Shown in pieces: positions 5,765 to 12,537 of a stretch of DNA of 12,537 nt (position 1 is its first letter; every line of letters starts with the position of its first letter). The stretch lies in NCBI GenBank assembly GCA_030447945.1, contig JAUJNV010000062.1, forward strand, positions 1-12,537. Direction: 5' to 3'. This DNA comes from Fimbriimonas sp. Lineage in GTDB: Bacteria; Armatimonadota; Fimbriimonadia; Fimbriimonadales; Fimbriimonadaceae. Position numbers and translations under genes: made by a program. The notes beneath the pieces were generated by a model. It saw nothing but the letters and a program-made list of their open reading frames with translations, had not been told where the DNA came from and did no database searches.

Positions 5765-8030
5765 TGCGGACCCCCATCACGCACTGGACGGTGGATTACG
5801 GGGACGGGCGGGCGCCGGTAGAGGTGATCGTGCCCCACGCCTGGCGGCAAGACATGCCGCTCACCTTCGAAGGTCCGGCGGTGTACCGCGCCCAACTGAC
5901 TGTGCCGCCCGGCCCGACGTGCCTGGTGTTCAACGGAGTCAGCTACGCGGCGGATGTCCTCATCGACGGCGAGCCGTGCGCCCACCACCAGGGCATCTGG
6001 GACGAGTTCCATGTCCCACTGGACGGGCACCAGGGAAAGCGGATCGAGGTTGAGGTGCGGGTCGTGAAGAACGGCGGCGCGACCTATCCCGTCCGAGACG
6101 TCGCGAGCGGCTTTCTGCCTTACGTCTACCACACCTTCGGCGGGATCCACGGCGACGTCGAACTGTGCCCCGCAGCCGACTACAAAAGGGAAAAGGCCGT
6201 CATCGCTCCGGAGCCCCGCATTTCCGTGCGCGAGCGGAAGCTGTACGTCGACGGCCAGCCGTTCTACCTGCGCGGCCTCCTCCACTGGGGCTGGTACCCC
6301 GACCTCGGGCACACGAACCCGCCGGAGGAGATGATCCGCCGCGAGGTGCGGGCCGCGAAGGCCCTAGGGTTCAACACGGTGAAGTTCTGCCTCTGGGTTC
6401 CGCCTCACCGGTACCTCGACGTTTTGCGCGAGGAGGGGATGTTCGCCTGGATGGAGCTCCCCCTCTGGGCGCCCGCGAACGATCCGGAGAAGCGGGAAGC
6501 CATGGGCGAGGAGATCGAGCGGATCGTGCGCGGGTACCGCCACCACGACAACATCATCGTCTGGACGGTGGGCTGCGAGCTGGATGCCTCGACGCCGGCC
6601 GAGTACCGCCAGTACCTCACGGCGTTGGTGAAGGGGCTCACGGGCTGTCCCCTCGTGAAGGACAACTCCGGCGGGGCGGAGATGTACGGCGGGGATCCGC
6701 GCGAGTACGGGGACTTCGACGACTTCCACCCCTACTGCGACCTCCCCTTCTACCCCCCGGTGCTCGACAGCCTTCTCCCCGGCGCACGGGGACGGGCGCC
6801 GGTCCTGCTGGGCGAGTACAACGACATCGACGTCCACCGGGACCTCGCGCGCACCGGCGACGAGCTCCCCTACTGGGCCTCCGCCGTGTCGGAGCTGAAC
6901 GACAAGGGGGTTCGCTGGCAGTACGATCTACCCACCGTAATCCACGACGGCCGATTCTCGAACGAGCCGACCAAGAGCGGGCACAAGAAGCTGATGGAGG
7001 CCTCCCGGCAGAAGGCCATCTTTATTCGCAAGACCGTCACCGAGGCCGTCCGCGCCCGCGAGCCGATCGGCGGCTACGTCGTCACCGGCTGGCGAGATAC
7101 CCCGATCTCCTCCGCCGGGTTCTTCGACGACTGGGGCGCTCCGCGCTTCACTCCGGACGAGTGCGCGGCTTGGAACGGCCCTTCCTGCCTCTTCCTCCTC
7201 CCCTCGCGCCAGCCGCCCTGGATCGCGGGCGGCAACCGGCCGGGCTTCGTCGACCCCCACTGCCACTTCCCCGGCGGCATCCTCTGGAGGGTCGGCCTCC
7301 ACACGGAAAATCCCCTCACCGGCGGGCTGGTGTGGCGGGTGCGCCGCTCCGACGGCACGACGGTCGCTCGCGGAGCGAAGCCGGTCGACCGCGTAGAGCC
7401 TATGGAGTCTCGGGAGGTCGCGCAGATTTTCTGGGCGTGCGATGAGCCGGGCGAATACGTGCTTGAAGCGGAGCTGGGGGGTGCCTCGAACTCTTGGCCC
7501 ATTTGGGTCGTTCCTCGCCCCGACCTCGCTCCTTACCAGGAGTGGGGAGTTGACGATCCTTGCGGGCTGTTCGAGGGGCTAGGCCTTTCAGGAGAACACA
7601 CCTGGTCGCGACGCGCACGCCTTCGGACTTAGCCCAGAGACTGGAGGCAGGGGGCAGCGTCCTGCTCTTCGCGCTGGACGAGGGTACGACGCCCGCTCCC
7701 TTCTGGCGCGAATCGGCCTACCAGTTCCGCAGCACAGGGCCTTTCGCCGAGCGCTGGGAACGGCTCGCGTCCGTCTCGGGAGACCGGGTGATCGGCGCCG
7801 ACTGGCTCCGGTCACGCCTCCCCACGGACTACGAGGTCGACGTACTCATCAACCGCGTCGACGTGCGTCGCACCTACGCGGAGGCGCCGGTCCTCCTGCG
7901 CGCCCGTGGCCAGGGCACACTGTTGGCGACGACGCGCTCCGCCCCTTCGGCGGCCTGGGCGCGCAGCCCTCGGCATCCTCGCAGCCCGGCGAACGGCGCG
8001 TTGCTCCAGTGGCTGCTCGAAAGCATCTGA
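5764..8030 (+). CDS. Glycoside hydrolase family 2 beta-glycosidase, frameshifted near the 3' end
   Basis: Cytosolic (no signal peptide) beta-glycosidase. Residues 1-135 form the jelly-roll sugar-binding domain, ending in the family-like GGIHGDVEL; about 150-470 form the TIM barrel. E272 in WTVGCELD is the candidate acid/base, although the family's usual Asn-Glu pair is Cys-Glu here. E351 in LLGEYND is the candidate nucleophile. A beta-sandwich follows to ~605. The intact frame stops at 7632, but coding clearly continues in another frame from about 7605 (LVATRTPSDLAQRLEAGG) to TGA at 8030, through a GATase-like region seen in some large GH2 proteins (VDVLINRVDVRRTYAEAPVL). Joining needs an indel in ACACACC at 7596-7603 and three compensating single-base gaps at about 7936, 7971 and 7984. 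The nearby galT suggests beta-galactosidase activity; beta-glucuronidase or beta-mannosidase remain possible. Confidence 0.85.
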
Positions 8031-8053
8031 GCGGGCACTGGCGGGACGCCCGC
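8031..8053 (+). terminator. GC hairpin after the GH2 stop
   Basis: GCGGGC (8031-8036) pairs with GCCCGC (8048-8053) directly after the TGA at 8028-8030, with an 11-nt loop (an alternative tighter stem is GCGGG-ACG-CCCGC). There is no T-tract, so termination is uncertain. It separates the GH2 gene from the proteasome-like gene. Confidence 0.3.
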
Positions 8054-8073
8054 AAGACGCCGTAGAACATTGC

Positions 8074-8727
8074 GTGTTCACCCCTTACGACTGGCAGGAG
8101 GGCATTGGCCATCGCGCCTCGTACATCGAAGGCAAACTCGCCCAAGGCGCCTGTGCTCGCCCGTCTCCCTCGCCGAGGGATCCTCGTCTTGCCTGTCGGC
8201 AGGCGCGCAAGATCCTACGGGTCTACGACCGCCTGATCTTCGCCGGCGTCGACTGGCCAGCAATCGGACGTCGAAGCGATCCGCACCGCCGCCGTCGAGT
8301 TCGCCCACCAGGAAGGCTACAACCGGAGCGAGCAGGACGTGACGATCCAGCGCGTCGCAACCGCGCTCAGCGCGCCACTGAAAGAGGCGTTCACTTCGGC
8401 GCTTCCCCGTTCCCGCTCCCTCTTCGGCGAAGTGAACGAGACGCCGGAGGCGGCCTTCTACTACACGCTCGACTACGACGGCGACTTCGCCGTCTCCCGC
8501 CGCTCCCGCCGCGATCCGCCGGGACCCAGGACTCGATGGACCTCCTGCGCGTCGCCTCGACGGCTTCGACCTCACGCTGAGCGCCGAGGACGCCGTCGAG
8601 CCTCTCAAAGAACTCTGGGCCGCCGCGGACGCGACGGCCGCTCGAAGAGGCCACCGAGGGCCTGTCGCCGGAGGCGGTGCTGCTAGAGGGACGGATATGG
8701 GAGAACCGGTTTACAGGGTGGTGGTGA
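8074..8727 (+). pseudogene. prcA: Proteasome alpha-type subunit, multiply frameshifted as given
   Basis: Segments in successive frames assemble into an Ntn-fold alpha subunit: FTPYDWQEGIGHRASYIEG (8077 on), PVLA, VSLAEG, ILVLPVGRRA, RKILRVYDRLIFAG, then a long intact stretch SDVEAIRTAAVEFAHQEGY to LDYDGDFAV (about 8264-8500), and a C-terminal helix DLTLSAEDAVEPLKELWAAA to LLEGRIWENRF. The KI..(L/V)YDR..FA, EFAHQEGY, DVT.QR and YDGD(F) motifs parallel actinobacterial PrcA (KISELYDRVGFA, FADTRGY, DVTGRQ, YDGS). There is no N-terminal catalytic Thr, as expected for an alpha subunit, which forms the gate ring of the 20S particle. GTG 8074 fits the FTPYDW start; a TAGAAC hexamer ends 5 nt before it. 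The end is TGA 8725 or, with one indel, TAA 8748. At least seven frame changes; no prcB, ARC ATPase or tagger gene is in the window. Sequence error is as likely as decay. Confidence 0.72.
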
Positions 8728-8742
8728 GGAGGAGACCTGAGG

Positions 8743-8807
8743 AGCGTTAAGGCATTGGGCCGGTAGGGTGTTGGGGAAAGGCTCTGGAACGCTACCGGCC
8801 CAACGCT
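8743..8807. repeat. Fold-back repeat element 4 between proteasome-like gene and galT
   Basis: Arms 8755-8766 (TTGGGCCGGTAG) and 8792-8803 pair perfectly over 12 bp, with a 25-nt loop. AGCGTT at 8743-8748 can also pair with AACGCT at 8802-8807. CGCTACC occurs twice on the right (8790-8796 and 8804-8810). It lies between the convergent ends of the proteasome-like gene and galT; its right arm supplies the last galT codons and stop (ALGR, TAG). Confidence 0.8.
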
Positions 8808-9818
8808 ACCGCGCCGCCCACCTCCAGCTCCCGCAGCGTCTTCGCCGTCGCCTCGGCAGTGTGTCGTTGATGAGACGCGCCCGCGCCCGATTCGCTGCCC
8901 GCGAGGTACTTGGCTTGTTCGCCGTGCGGTACGGCGGCGTGAACTCGATGTGGAGCCAGTTGAACCGTAGCCGGGCACGGTTGGCTCCTGGTGCATGGAC
9001 ATGATGTACGGCATCGAGAACCCGAAGAGGGCGTCGTAGCGGCGCGTCACGTCCAGCAGGATCGCCGCCAGGTCGTAGGCTCCCATCGTTCATCGCGCCC
9101 AGCGAAGGAATGTGCCGCATCGCTGTGACCCACACCTCGTACGGGTTGGGCGAAGAAGAGGACGAAGGCGACGAAGGTGGCGTTTTGGGAGACGAGGCGG
9201 GTGTTCAGGTGTTCGGTGTCGGGTGTTCGGGTCCTGAACGCCTGGTCGCCAGACCTGAACACCCTTGCGCGAGCACATCCGCATCAGCAGCCGCCCGTCT
9301 CCTCTTGGTAGCGGCGCTCTGCGGCCAGCTCCGTCACGAGCACCGGGCCGGGATGAAGGGTGACGTAGATCTGCCCGTGGGGGTGGGCGAGTGTCACGCC
9401 GATCTCCTTGCCCTTGTTCTCGAAGATGAAGACGTACTCCGACCTCCGGCCGCGCCGCCAGCTCCACGTGGGGTGCTAGGCGCGCATCTATGGGCTCCTG
9501 TTCTTAAGGCAGGGTCGCCAAGGGCGTGTTGTGCTCCGCCGTGTAGCACACGACCTCGCACAGGCCCGCGCGGGGGCGGACGGGGGTGTGGGTCGTCCCT
9601 TCGCTCGGGGGATCGGGCGGGTGGGGGCTTAGCGAGGGGAACTTGTTTTCGAAGACGACGATGTCGTAATGCTCGAACGGCACCTCCGTGGGAAACCCAC
9701 CCGACTTGGTGGGGCACAAGGGGCAGTAGTCCGCCGGCGGCAGGAACGTGCGGTCCTGACGGTGCGTGGCGGTGATGACCCACTGGTCGAGGAAAGGGTG
9801 TCGTCTGAGCTCGGACAT
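8792..9818 (-). pseudogene. galT: Galactose-1-phosphate uridylyltransferase, frameshifted and carrying a palindromic insert
   Basis: Leloir-pathway enzyme exchanging UMP between UDP-glucose and galactose-1-phosphate. ATG 9818 has a clear Shine-Dalgarno (AAAGGAG, 9827-9833, 8 nt upstream). The first 104 codons are intact (RRHPFLDQWVITATHRQDR, zinc-type CPLC, EHYDIVVFENKFPS). Later segments in other frames give ELAARPEV, YVFIFENKGKEIGVTLAHPH and GQIY with the catalytic His-Pro-His, a Cys-rich turn, then RLVSQNATFVAFVLFFA, PYEVWVTAMRHIPSLGAMND, YDLAAILLDVTRRYDALFGF, RFNWLHIEFTPPYRTAN and INDTLP, ending LEVGGAVALGR with TAG at 8792-8794. At least seven indels break it, and fold-back element 5 is inserted between the Cys-rich turn and RLVSQN. 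The whole fold is still readable, so the damage is either recent or partly sequencing error. Confidence 0.85.
9199..9264. repeat. Fold-back repeat element 5 inside galT
   Basis: Arms 9199-9210 (GGGTGTTCAGGT) and 9253-9264 pair perfectly over 12 bp. The left half is made of 6-8-nt words: GGTGTTCA GGTGTTCG GTGTCG GGTGTTCG. An inner GTTCGGG/CCTGAAC stem includes one G-T pair. The element is 66 nt, a multiple of three, and in galT it reads in the frame of the following conserved block as about 22 hydrophilic residues (VFRSGDQAFRTRTPDTEHLN). Confidence 0.85.
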
Positions 9819-9863
9819 GCGCGTAGCTCCTTTGTACCGCAGTCCGGGGCCTGGGCCGGGGGG

Positions 9864-9935
9864 AGTTGGGGAGAAGGGTTAAGGGTTGAGGGAGAAGGCT
9901 CCAGCCTCAACCCTCAACCCTCAATCCCCTCAACC
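9864..9935. repeat. Fold-back heptamer-repeat element 6 at the 3' end of the oxidoreductase gene
   Basis: AGGGTTGAGGG (9882-9892) pairs with 9911-9921; AGGCT (9896-9900) pairs with AGCCT (9903-9907) across a CC loop; GTTGGGGA (9865-9872) pairs imperfectly with 9925-9934. The right arm repeats CTCAACC three times. The words GGGTTGAGGG and GCTCC/GGAGCC link it to elements 1 and 2. It follows the oxidoreductase gene and supplies its last codons (VEGIEG) and TGA stop; it probably also serves as the transcript-end hairpin before galT's upstream region. Confidence 0.8.
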
Positions 9936-11299
9936 GCGCTCTGGGCCGCTTCCGCGAGAGTCGGGTGGGCGATGATCGCGTCCCGCAGCACGGTGTACGG
10001 AGTGCCTGCGTTCATGAGGTCCGCGTACAGGTGGACGATCTCCGAGCCGCCCGCCGCGAAGACCGCCGCGCCGAGGACCACGTCGGTCCCCTCCTCCAGC
10101 AGCACCTTGATGAAGCCCGTCGTCGCGCGAATCTCCTGCGCGAAGGCGTTGGACTTCATGTCGAAGCGCGCCACCCGGAACCGCTTGCCCGCCTCGCGCG
10201 CCGCCTGCTCCGTCAGCCCCACCCGCCCGAGCTGCGGCTCGACGAACATCGCGTAGGGGACGATCCGCTCCCGGATCGTGTGGCTCTCTCCACCGAGCAG
10301 ATGCGCCGCGACGATCCGGTGGTCGTCCCACGCGGTCTGCGTAAACATCGGCCCGCCCCGCACGTCGCCTACGGCGTAGACGCCGGGCGCGCTCGTGCGA
10401 AGCCGCTCGTCCACCGTAACGAGCCCTTTCTCGTCGACCTGGACCGCCACGCGATCTAGCCCCAGATCGTCGGTGTTCGGCTGGCGGCCCGTGGCGACGA
10501 AGACCTCGTCCCCCTCGACCACGACCTCCTCGCCCGAGCATTCGCAGCTCAGACGCACCCCGCTCTCGATTCGCTGGGCGCGGTTGATCCGGGTGTTCAT
10601 CTGGAACCGCACCCCTTCCGCCTCCAAGGCGTCGCGCAAAGCAGCGGAGACGTCCTCGTCCTCCTGCACGGCCACACGCGGGAAGCCCTCGACGATGGTC
10701 ACGTCGCTCCCCATGCGGCGGTAGAACTGGCCCATCTCCAGGGCGATGGTGCCGCCGCCGAGGAGGATCAAGCGCCGCGGTAGCGCGGGGCGATCGAGCC
10801 AGTTGCCCGCGTGGAGACAGTCGATTTCGTCCAGGCCCTCGGCGGGCGGGGGCGCAGTGCGCGTACCGGGATTCAGCACGACGGCCGACGCCAGAACCGT
10901 CTCTTCGCCCACCTCCGCGACATAGCGCTCCCCCCGCCTCTCTCGAAGCCGAGCATGCCCCCGCACTAGAGTCGCGCCCGTCATCTCCACGAGGCGCTTC
11001 TCCTGCCTCTGGCGTGAGCCCTCGGCGAGCTCTCGTGCCTTTGCGAGTACAGCGGCGAAGTCCACTTCTACGGTGGGAATCTTTAGCCCGAACTCCTCTG
11101 CCCGTCGGGCCAGGTGCGCGAGGTTCGCGGAGGCAAGCGCCGCCTTCGTGGGCGTGCAGCCGAAGTTCACGCACGAGCCCCCGACCCGGCTCCGCTCCGC
11201 CAGCGCGACGGTCCGCCCGGCGGCGATGAGCTTCCCGGCCAGAGGTTCGGCGGCCTGCCCGGTGCCGATGATGAGGACGTCGAATACCCTTTCCGCCAT
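9914..11299 (-). CDS. Class I pyridine nucleotide-disulfide oxidoreductase (mercuric reductase/lipoamide dehydrogenase-like)
   Basis: Cytosolic FAD enzyme, 461 aa, the usual length for the group. FAD-binding IIGTGQAAEPLAGKL lies at 10-24 (the last Rossmann glycine is alanine), with the redox disulfide C43/C48 in GGSCVNFGCTPTK. The NAD(P) motif GGGTIALE is at 181-188, then VATGRQPNT, and the second FAD motif VYAVGDVRGG. The C-terminal dimer domain has the catalytic H445-P-T...E450 (AHPTLAE). There is no N-terminal HMA domain and no C-terminal Cys pair, so it is not a full mercuric reductase; relatives include lipoamide dehydrogenase, soluble transhydrogenase and RclA-like enzymes. No E2 or lipoyl gene is nearby. 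ATG 11297-11299 has no clear Shine-Dalgarno. It is divergent from egtD (80-bp gap), suggesting a redox or thiol role, which is inference. The last six residues come from fold-back element 6. Confidence 0.92.
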   Translation of the reverse strand: MAERVFDVLIIGTGQAAEPLAGKLIAAGRTVALAERSRVGGSCVNFGCTPTKAALASANLAHLARRAEEFGLKIPTVEVDFAAVLAKARELAEGSRQRQEKRLVEMTGATLVRGHARLRERRGERYVAEVGEETVLASAVVLNPGTRTAPPPAEGLDEIDCLHAGNWLDRPALPRRLILLGGGTIALEMGQFYRRMGSDVTIVEGFPRVAVQEDEDVSAALRDALEAEGVRFQMNTRINRAQRIESGVRLSCECSGEEVVVEGDEVFVATGRQPNTDDLGLDRVAVQVDEKGLVTVDERLRTSAPGVYAVGDVRGGPMFTQTAWDDHRIVAAHLLGGESHTIRERIVPYAMFVEPQLGRVGLTEQAAREAGKRFRVARFDMKSNAFAQEIRATTGFIKVLLEEGTDVVLGAAVFAAGGSEIVHLYADLMNAGTPYTVLRDAIIAHPTLAEAAQSAVEGIEG

Positions 11300-11366
11300 G
11301 AGATCTCGTGGGCGAAGAAGTCGCCGGAGCAGGAGGGTACCTGTGCCCTCGGCGCGCTTCCTCGGG

Positions 11367-11380
11367 CATACTCCCGTTCA
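11367..11380 (+). promoter_or_regulatory. Possible leaderless promoter of egtD
   Basis: CATACT (11367-11372) is followed by 7 nt (CCCGTTC) and the ATG at 11380, the same spacing as before the GH2 gene. No Shine-Dalgarno precedes the ATG and no clear -35 is seen. Confidence 0.4.
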
Positions 11381-12387
11381 TGCAGAGGGCGGGGGGGACG
11401 TCGGCTGGGGCCGAAGACAGGTTGGAGTTCAGGGAGGTCCCGGCGGGCCCTCGGCAGACGTTTGCGGAGGCGGTGGCGGCGGGGTTAGCCCAAAGCCCCA
11501 AGTCCCTCCCCACCCGGTTCCTTTACGATCACGAAGGCTCAGAGCTATTTGAGCGGATCACGGAGCTGCCCGAGTACTACCCGACCCGGACTGAGCGGTC
11601 GATCTTGGAGTCGCATGTGGGGCAGATCGTCCAGGCGGCCGGAGAGAACCTGGCCATCATCGAGTTCGGCAGCGGTAGCTCCGTGAAGACGCGACTGCTC
11701 CTGGAGGCGGCTCTCGCGCGGCAGCCGGATCTGTGCTACGTGCCCATCGACATCTCGGCCGATTTCCTGCGCGAGTCGTCCGAGGCGCTCCTAGACGACT
11801 ACCCCGGCCTGCGGATCGTCGCCCTGGCGGCGGAGTACTTCGACGCGATTAAGGCACTCCCGACGCACGAGGGGCCGCGCCTCATCCTCTTCCTCGGCAG
11901 CAATATCGGAAACCTCACGCACGAAGAGGCCACGGACTTCCTCCGCCGCCTCTGCGCCGCCCTGGAGCCGCGCGACCGAGTGCTCATCGGCGTGGACCGG
12001 GTGAAGGCCCCCCACGTTCTCACGGCCGCGTACAACGACCGCCAAGGCGTCACGGCGGAGTTCAACAAGAACATCCTTCGCCGGATCGACCGCGAACTGG
12101 ACGGCGACTTCGACATCGAGTGCTTCCGCCACGAAGCGCCCTACCTGGAGCGCGAGGCCCGGGTGGAGATGCGCCTCGTCAGCATGGCCTCGCAAACGGT
12201 CACCATCGGCGCGCTGGGGCGCTCTTACCACTTCGATAGCGGCGAAGCGATCCACACGGAGTGGTCGCACAAATACACCCGGGAGACCTTCGGCGCGCTC
12301 GCGTCGGCCGCCGGGATGGACATGGAAGAGATGTGGACCGACGAGAGGGGCTGGTTCTCCCTGATGATGCTGAGGTCGGCTTGCTGA
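11380..12387 (+). CDS. egtD: L-histidine N-alpha-methyltransferase EgtD
   Basis: Trimethylates histidine to hercynine with three S-adenosylmethionine, the first step of ergothioneine synthesis. It has 335 residues, the normal length. Diagnostic motifs are all present: YYPTRTE at 66-72, the SAM motif IEFGSGSSVKTRLLL at 94-108, FLGSNIGNL at 171-179, the YNDRQGVTAEFNKN block at 218-231, and E294/S296 in TEWSHKYT, equivalent to the histidine-binding Glu and Ser of the mycobacterial enzyme. ATG 11380 is chosen because the upstream in-frame part (from 11308) overlaps the divergent promoter region and shows no family similarity. It is followed by egtB, whose TTG start overlaps the egtD stop by 7 nt, so the two are probably translationally coupled. 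No egtA, egtC or egtE is in view. Confidence 0.96.
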   Translation: MQRAGGTSAGAEDRLEFREVPAGPRQTFAEAVAAGLAQSPKSLPTRFLYDHEGSELFERITELPEYYPTRTERSILESHVGQIVQAAGENLAIIEFGSGSSVKTRLLLEAALARQPDLCYVPIDISADFLRESSEALLDDYPGLRIVALAAEYFDAIKALPTHEGPRLILFLGSNIGNLTHEEATDFLRRLCAALEPRDRVLIGVDRVKAPHVLTAAYNDRQGVTAEFNKNILRRIDRELDGDFDIECFRHEAPYLEREARVEMRLVSMASQTVTIGALGRSYHFDSGEAIHTEWSHKYTRETFGALASAAGMDMEEMWTDERGWFSLMMLRSAC

Positions 12388-12537
12388 GCCGCAAGGAGGA
12401 GCTGCGGCGCTCGCTACACGAGGTGCGGGCGCGCACCGAATGGCTCCTGCAGCAGGTGCCCGCCGAGTTTCTCCGGCGGCGCGTCCACTCGTTCTACTCG
12501 CCGATCGGGTGGCACTTCGGGCACGTGGGGCGGACCG
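12381..12537 (+). CDS. egtB: Ergothioneine sulfoxide synthase EgtB, N-terminal part (cut by window edge)
   Basis: The first 52 codons of a DinB-like N-terminal domain are visible. The motif SPIGWHFGHVGRT at 40-52 matches the EgtB/SUMF1-family segment (SPxxWxLxHIG...) that carries the first iron-ligating histidine, here H48. EgtB is a non-heme iron enzyme that joins hercynine to a thiol (gamma-glutamylcysteine or cysteine) with O2. TTG at 12381 is favoured as start: a GAGG lies 5 nt upstream (12372-12375), and the start overlaps the egtD stop (TTGCTGA). The gene continues beyond the window, so the sulfatase-modifying-factor domain is not seen; a related DinB/SUMF1 enzyme is the alternative. 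Confidence 0.85.
   Translation, partial: MLSRKEELRRSLHEVRARTEWLLQQVPAEFLRRRVHSFYSPIGWHFGHVGRT

Noticed and set aside
5185..6312. 375-aa minus-strand frame spanning the WD40 5' end and the GH2 start
   Set aside because: It is antisense to well-supported coding sequence on both sides and has no recognisable domain.
7560..8030. Independent 156-aa gene after the GH2 gene
   Set aside because: Its sequence continues the GH2 protein's C-terminal region directly after the frame break at ACACACC, so it is a fragment of that gene and not a separate one.
9290..9305. In-frame TGA in galT next to cysteine codons as a selenocysteine site
   Set aside because: The codon falls at a place where a one-base gap restores the Cys-rich turn; no SECIS-like hairpin was evident and several other frame breaks surround it.
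9914..11299. Mercury resistance (merA)
   Set aside because: It lacks the N-terminal HMA domain and the C-terminal vicinal cysteines, and no merR, merT or merP is nearby.

Overview
GC-rich bacterial DNA, mostly compactly coding. No rRNA, tRNA, IS element or CRISPR array was seen. The gene mix suggests a free-living aerobic or facultative heterotroph: complex I NuoG with the extra N7 cysteine cluster, ergothioneine genes, a cytosolic GH2 glycosidase, GalT and an actinobacterial-style proteasome alpha subunit. A proteasome in a non-actinobacterial setting would fit phyla such as Armatimonadota or Nitrospirota. I lean to Armatimonadota, but this is inference from gene content, not a placement.

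Layout, left to right. A small ORF cut by the left edge (+) converges on nuoG (-), whose 3' end lies in a 38-bp tandem duplication. A short gap holding a 17-bp palindrome separates nuoG from a divergent orphan L7/L12-C-terminal-domain gene (+). That gene converges on a PhyH-type dioxygenase (-), which is divergent, with an 8-bp gap, from a DUF2750 gene (+) ending in an intrinsic terminator. A secreted WD40 protein (-) follows, with a dnaX-like A AAA AAG site at its 3' end and an intact 30-codon extension in the -1 frame. Next come the GH2 enzyme (+), a proteasome alpha-type subunit (+) and galT (-), all carrying indels between about 7.59 and 9.53 kb. Last are a class I flavin disulfide oxidoreductase (-) and, divergent from it, egtD followed by the start of egtB (+).

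The most unusual feature is a set of six fold-back elements (about 50-115 nt) whose arms are built from degenerate 7-8-nt tandem words (GGTTGCA, GGGTTGA, GATTTTG, GGTGTTCG). Three lie between convergent gene ends, one in a divergent promoter region, one between co-directional genes, and one inside galT, where it reads through as 22 codons. Several neighbouring genes take their last codons and stop from an element. Many genes lack a Shine-Dalgarno but have a TANNNT-like hexamer 5-8 nt before the start codon, suggesting leaderless transcripts.

Functionally, GH2 plus GalT suggests release of a beta-galactoside sugar and its entry into the Leloir pathway. EgtD/EgtB and the neighbouring oxidoreductase suggest thiol and redox protection. 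The indel cluster in 7.59-9.53 kb preserves coding signal between breaks and looks more like poor consensus sequence than old gene decay; this is inference.
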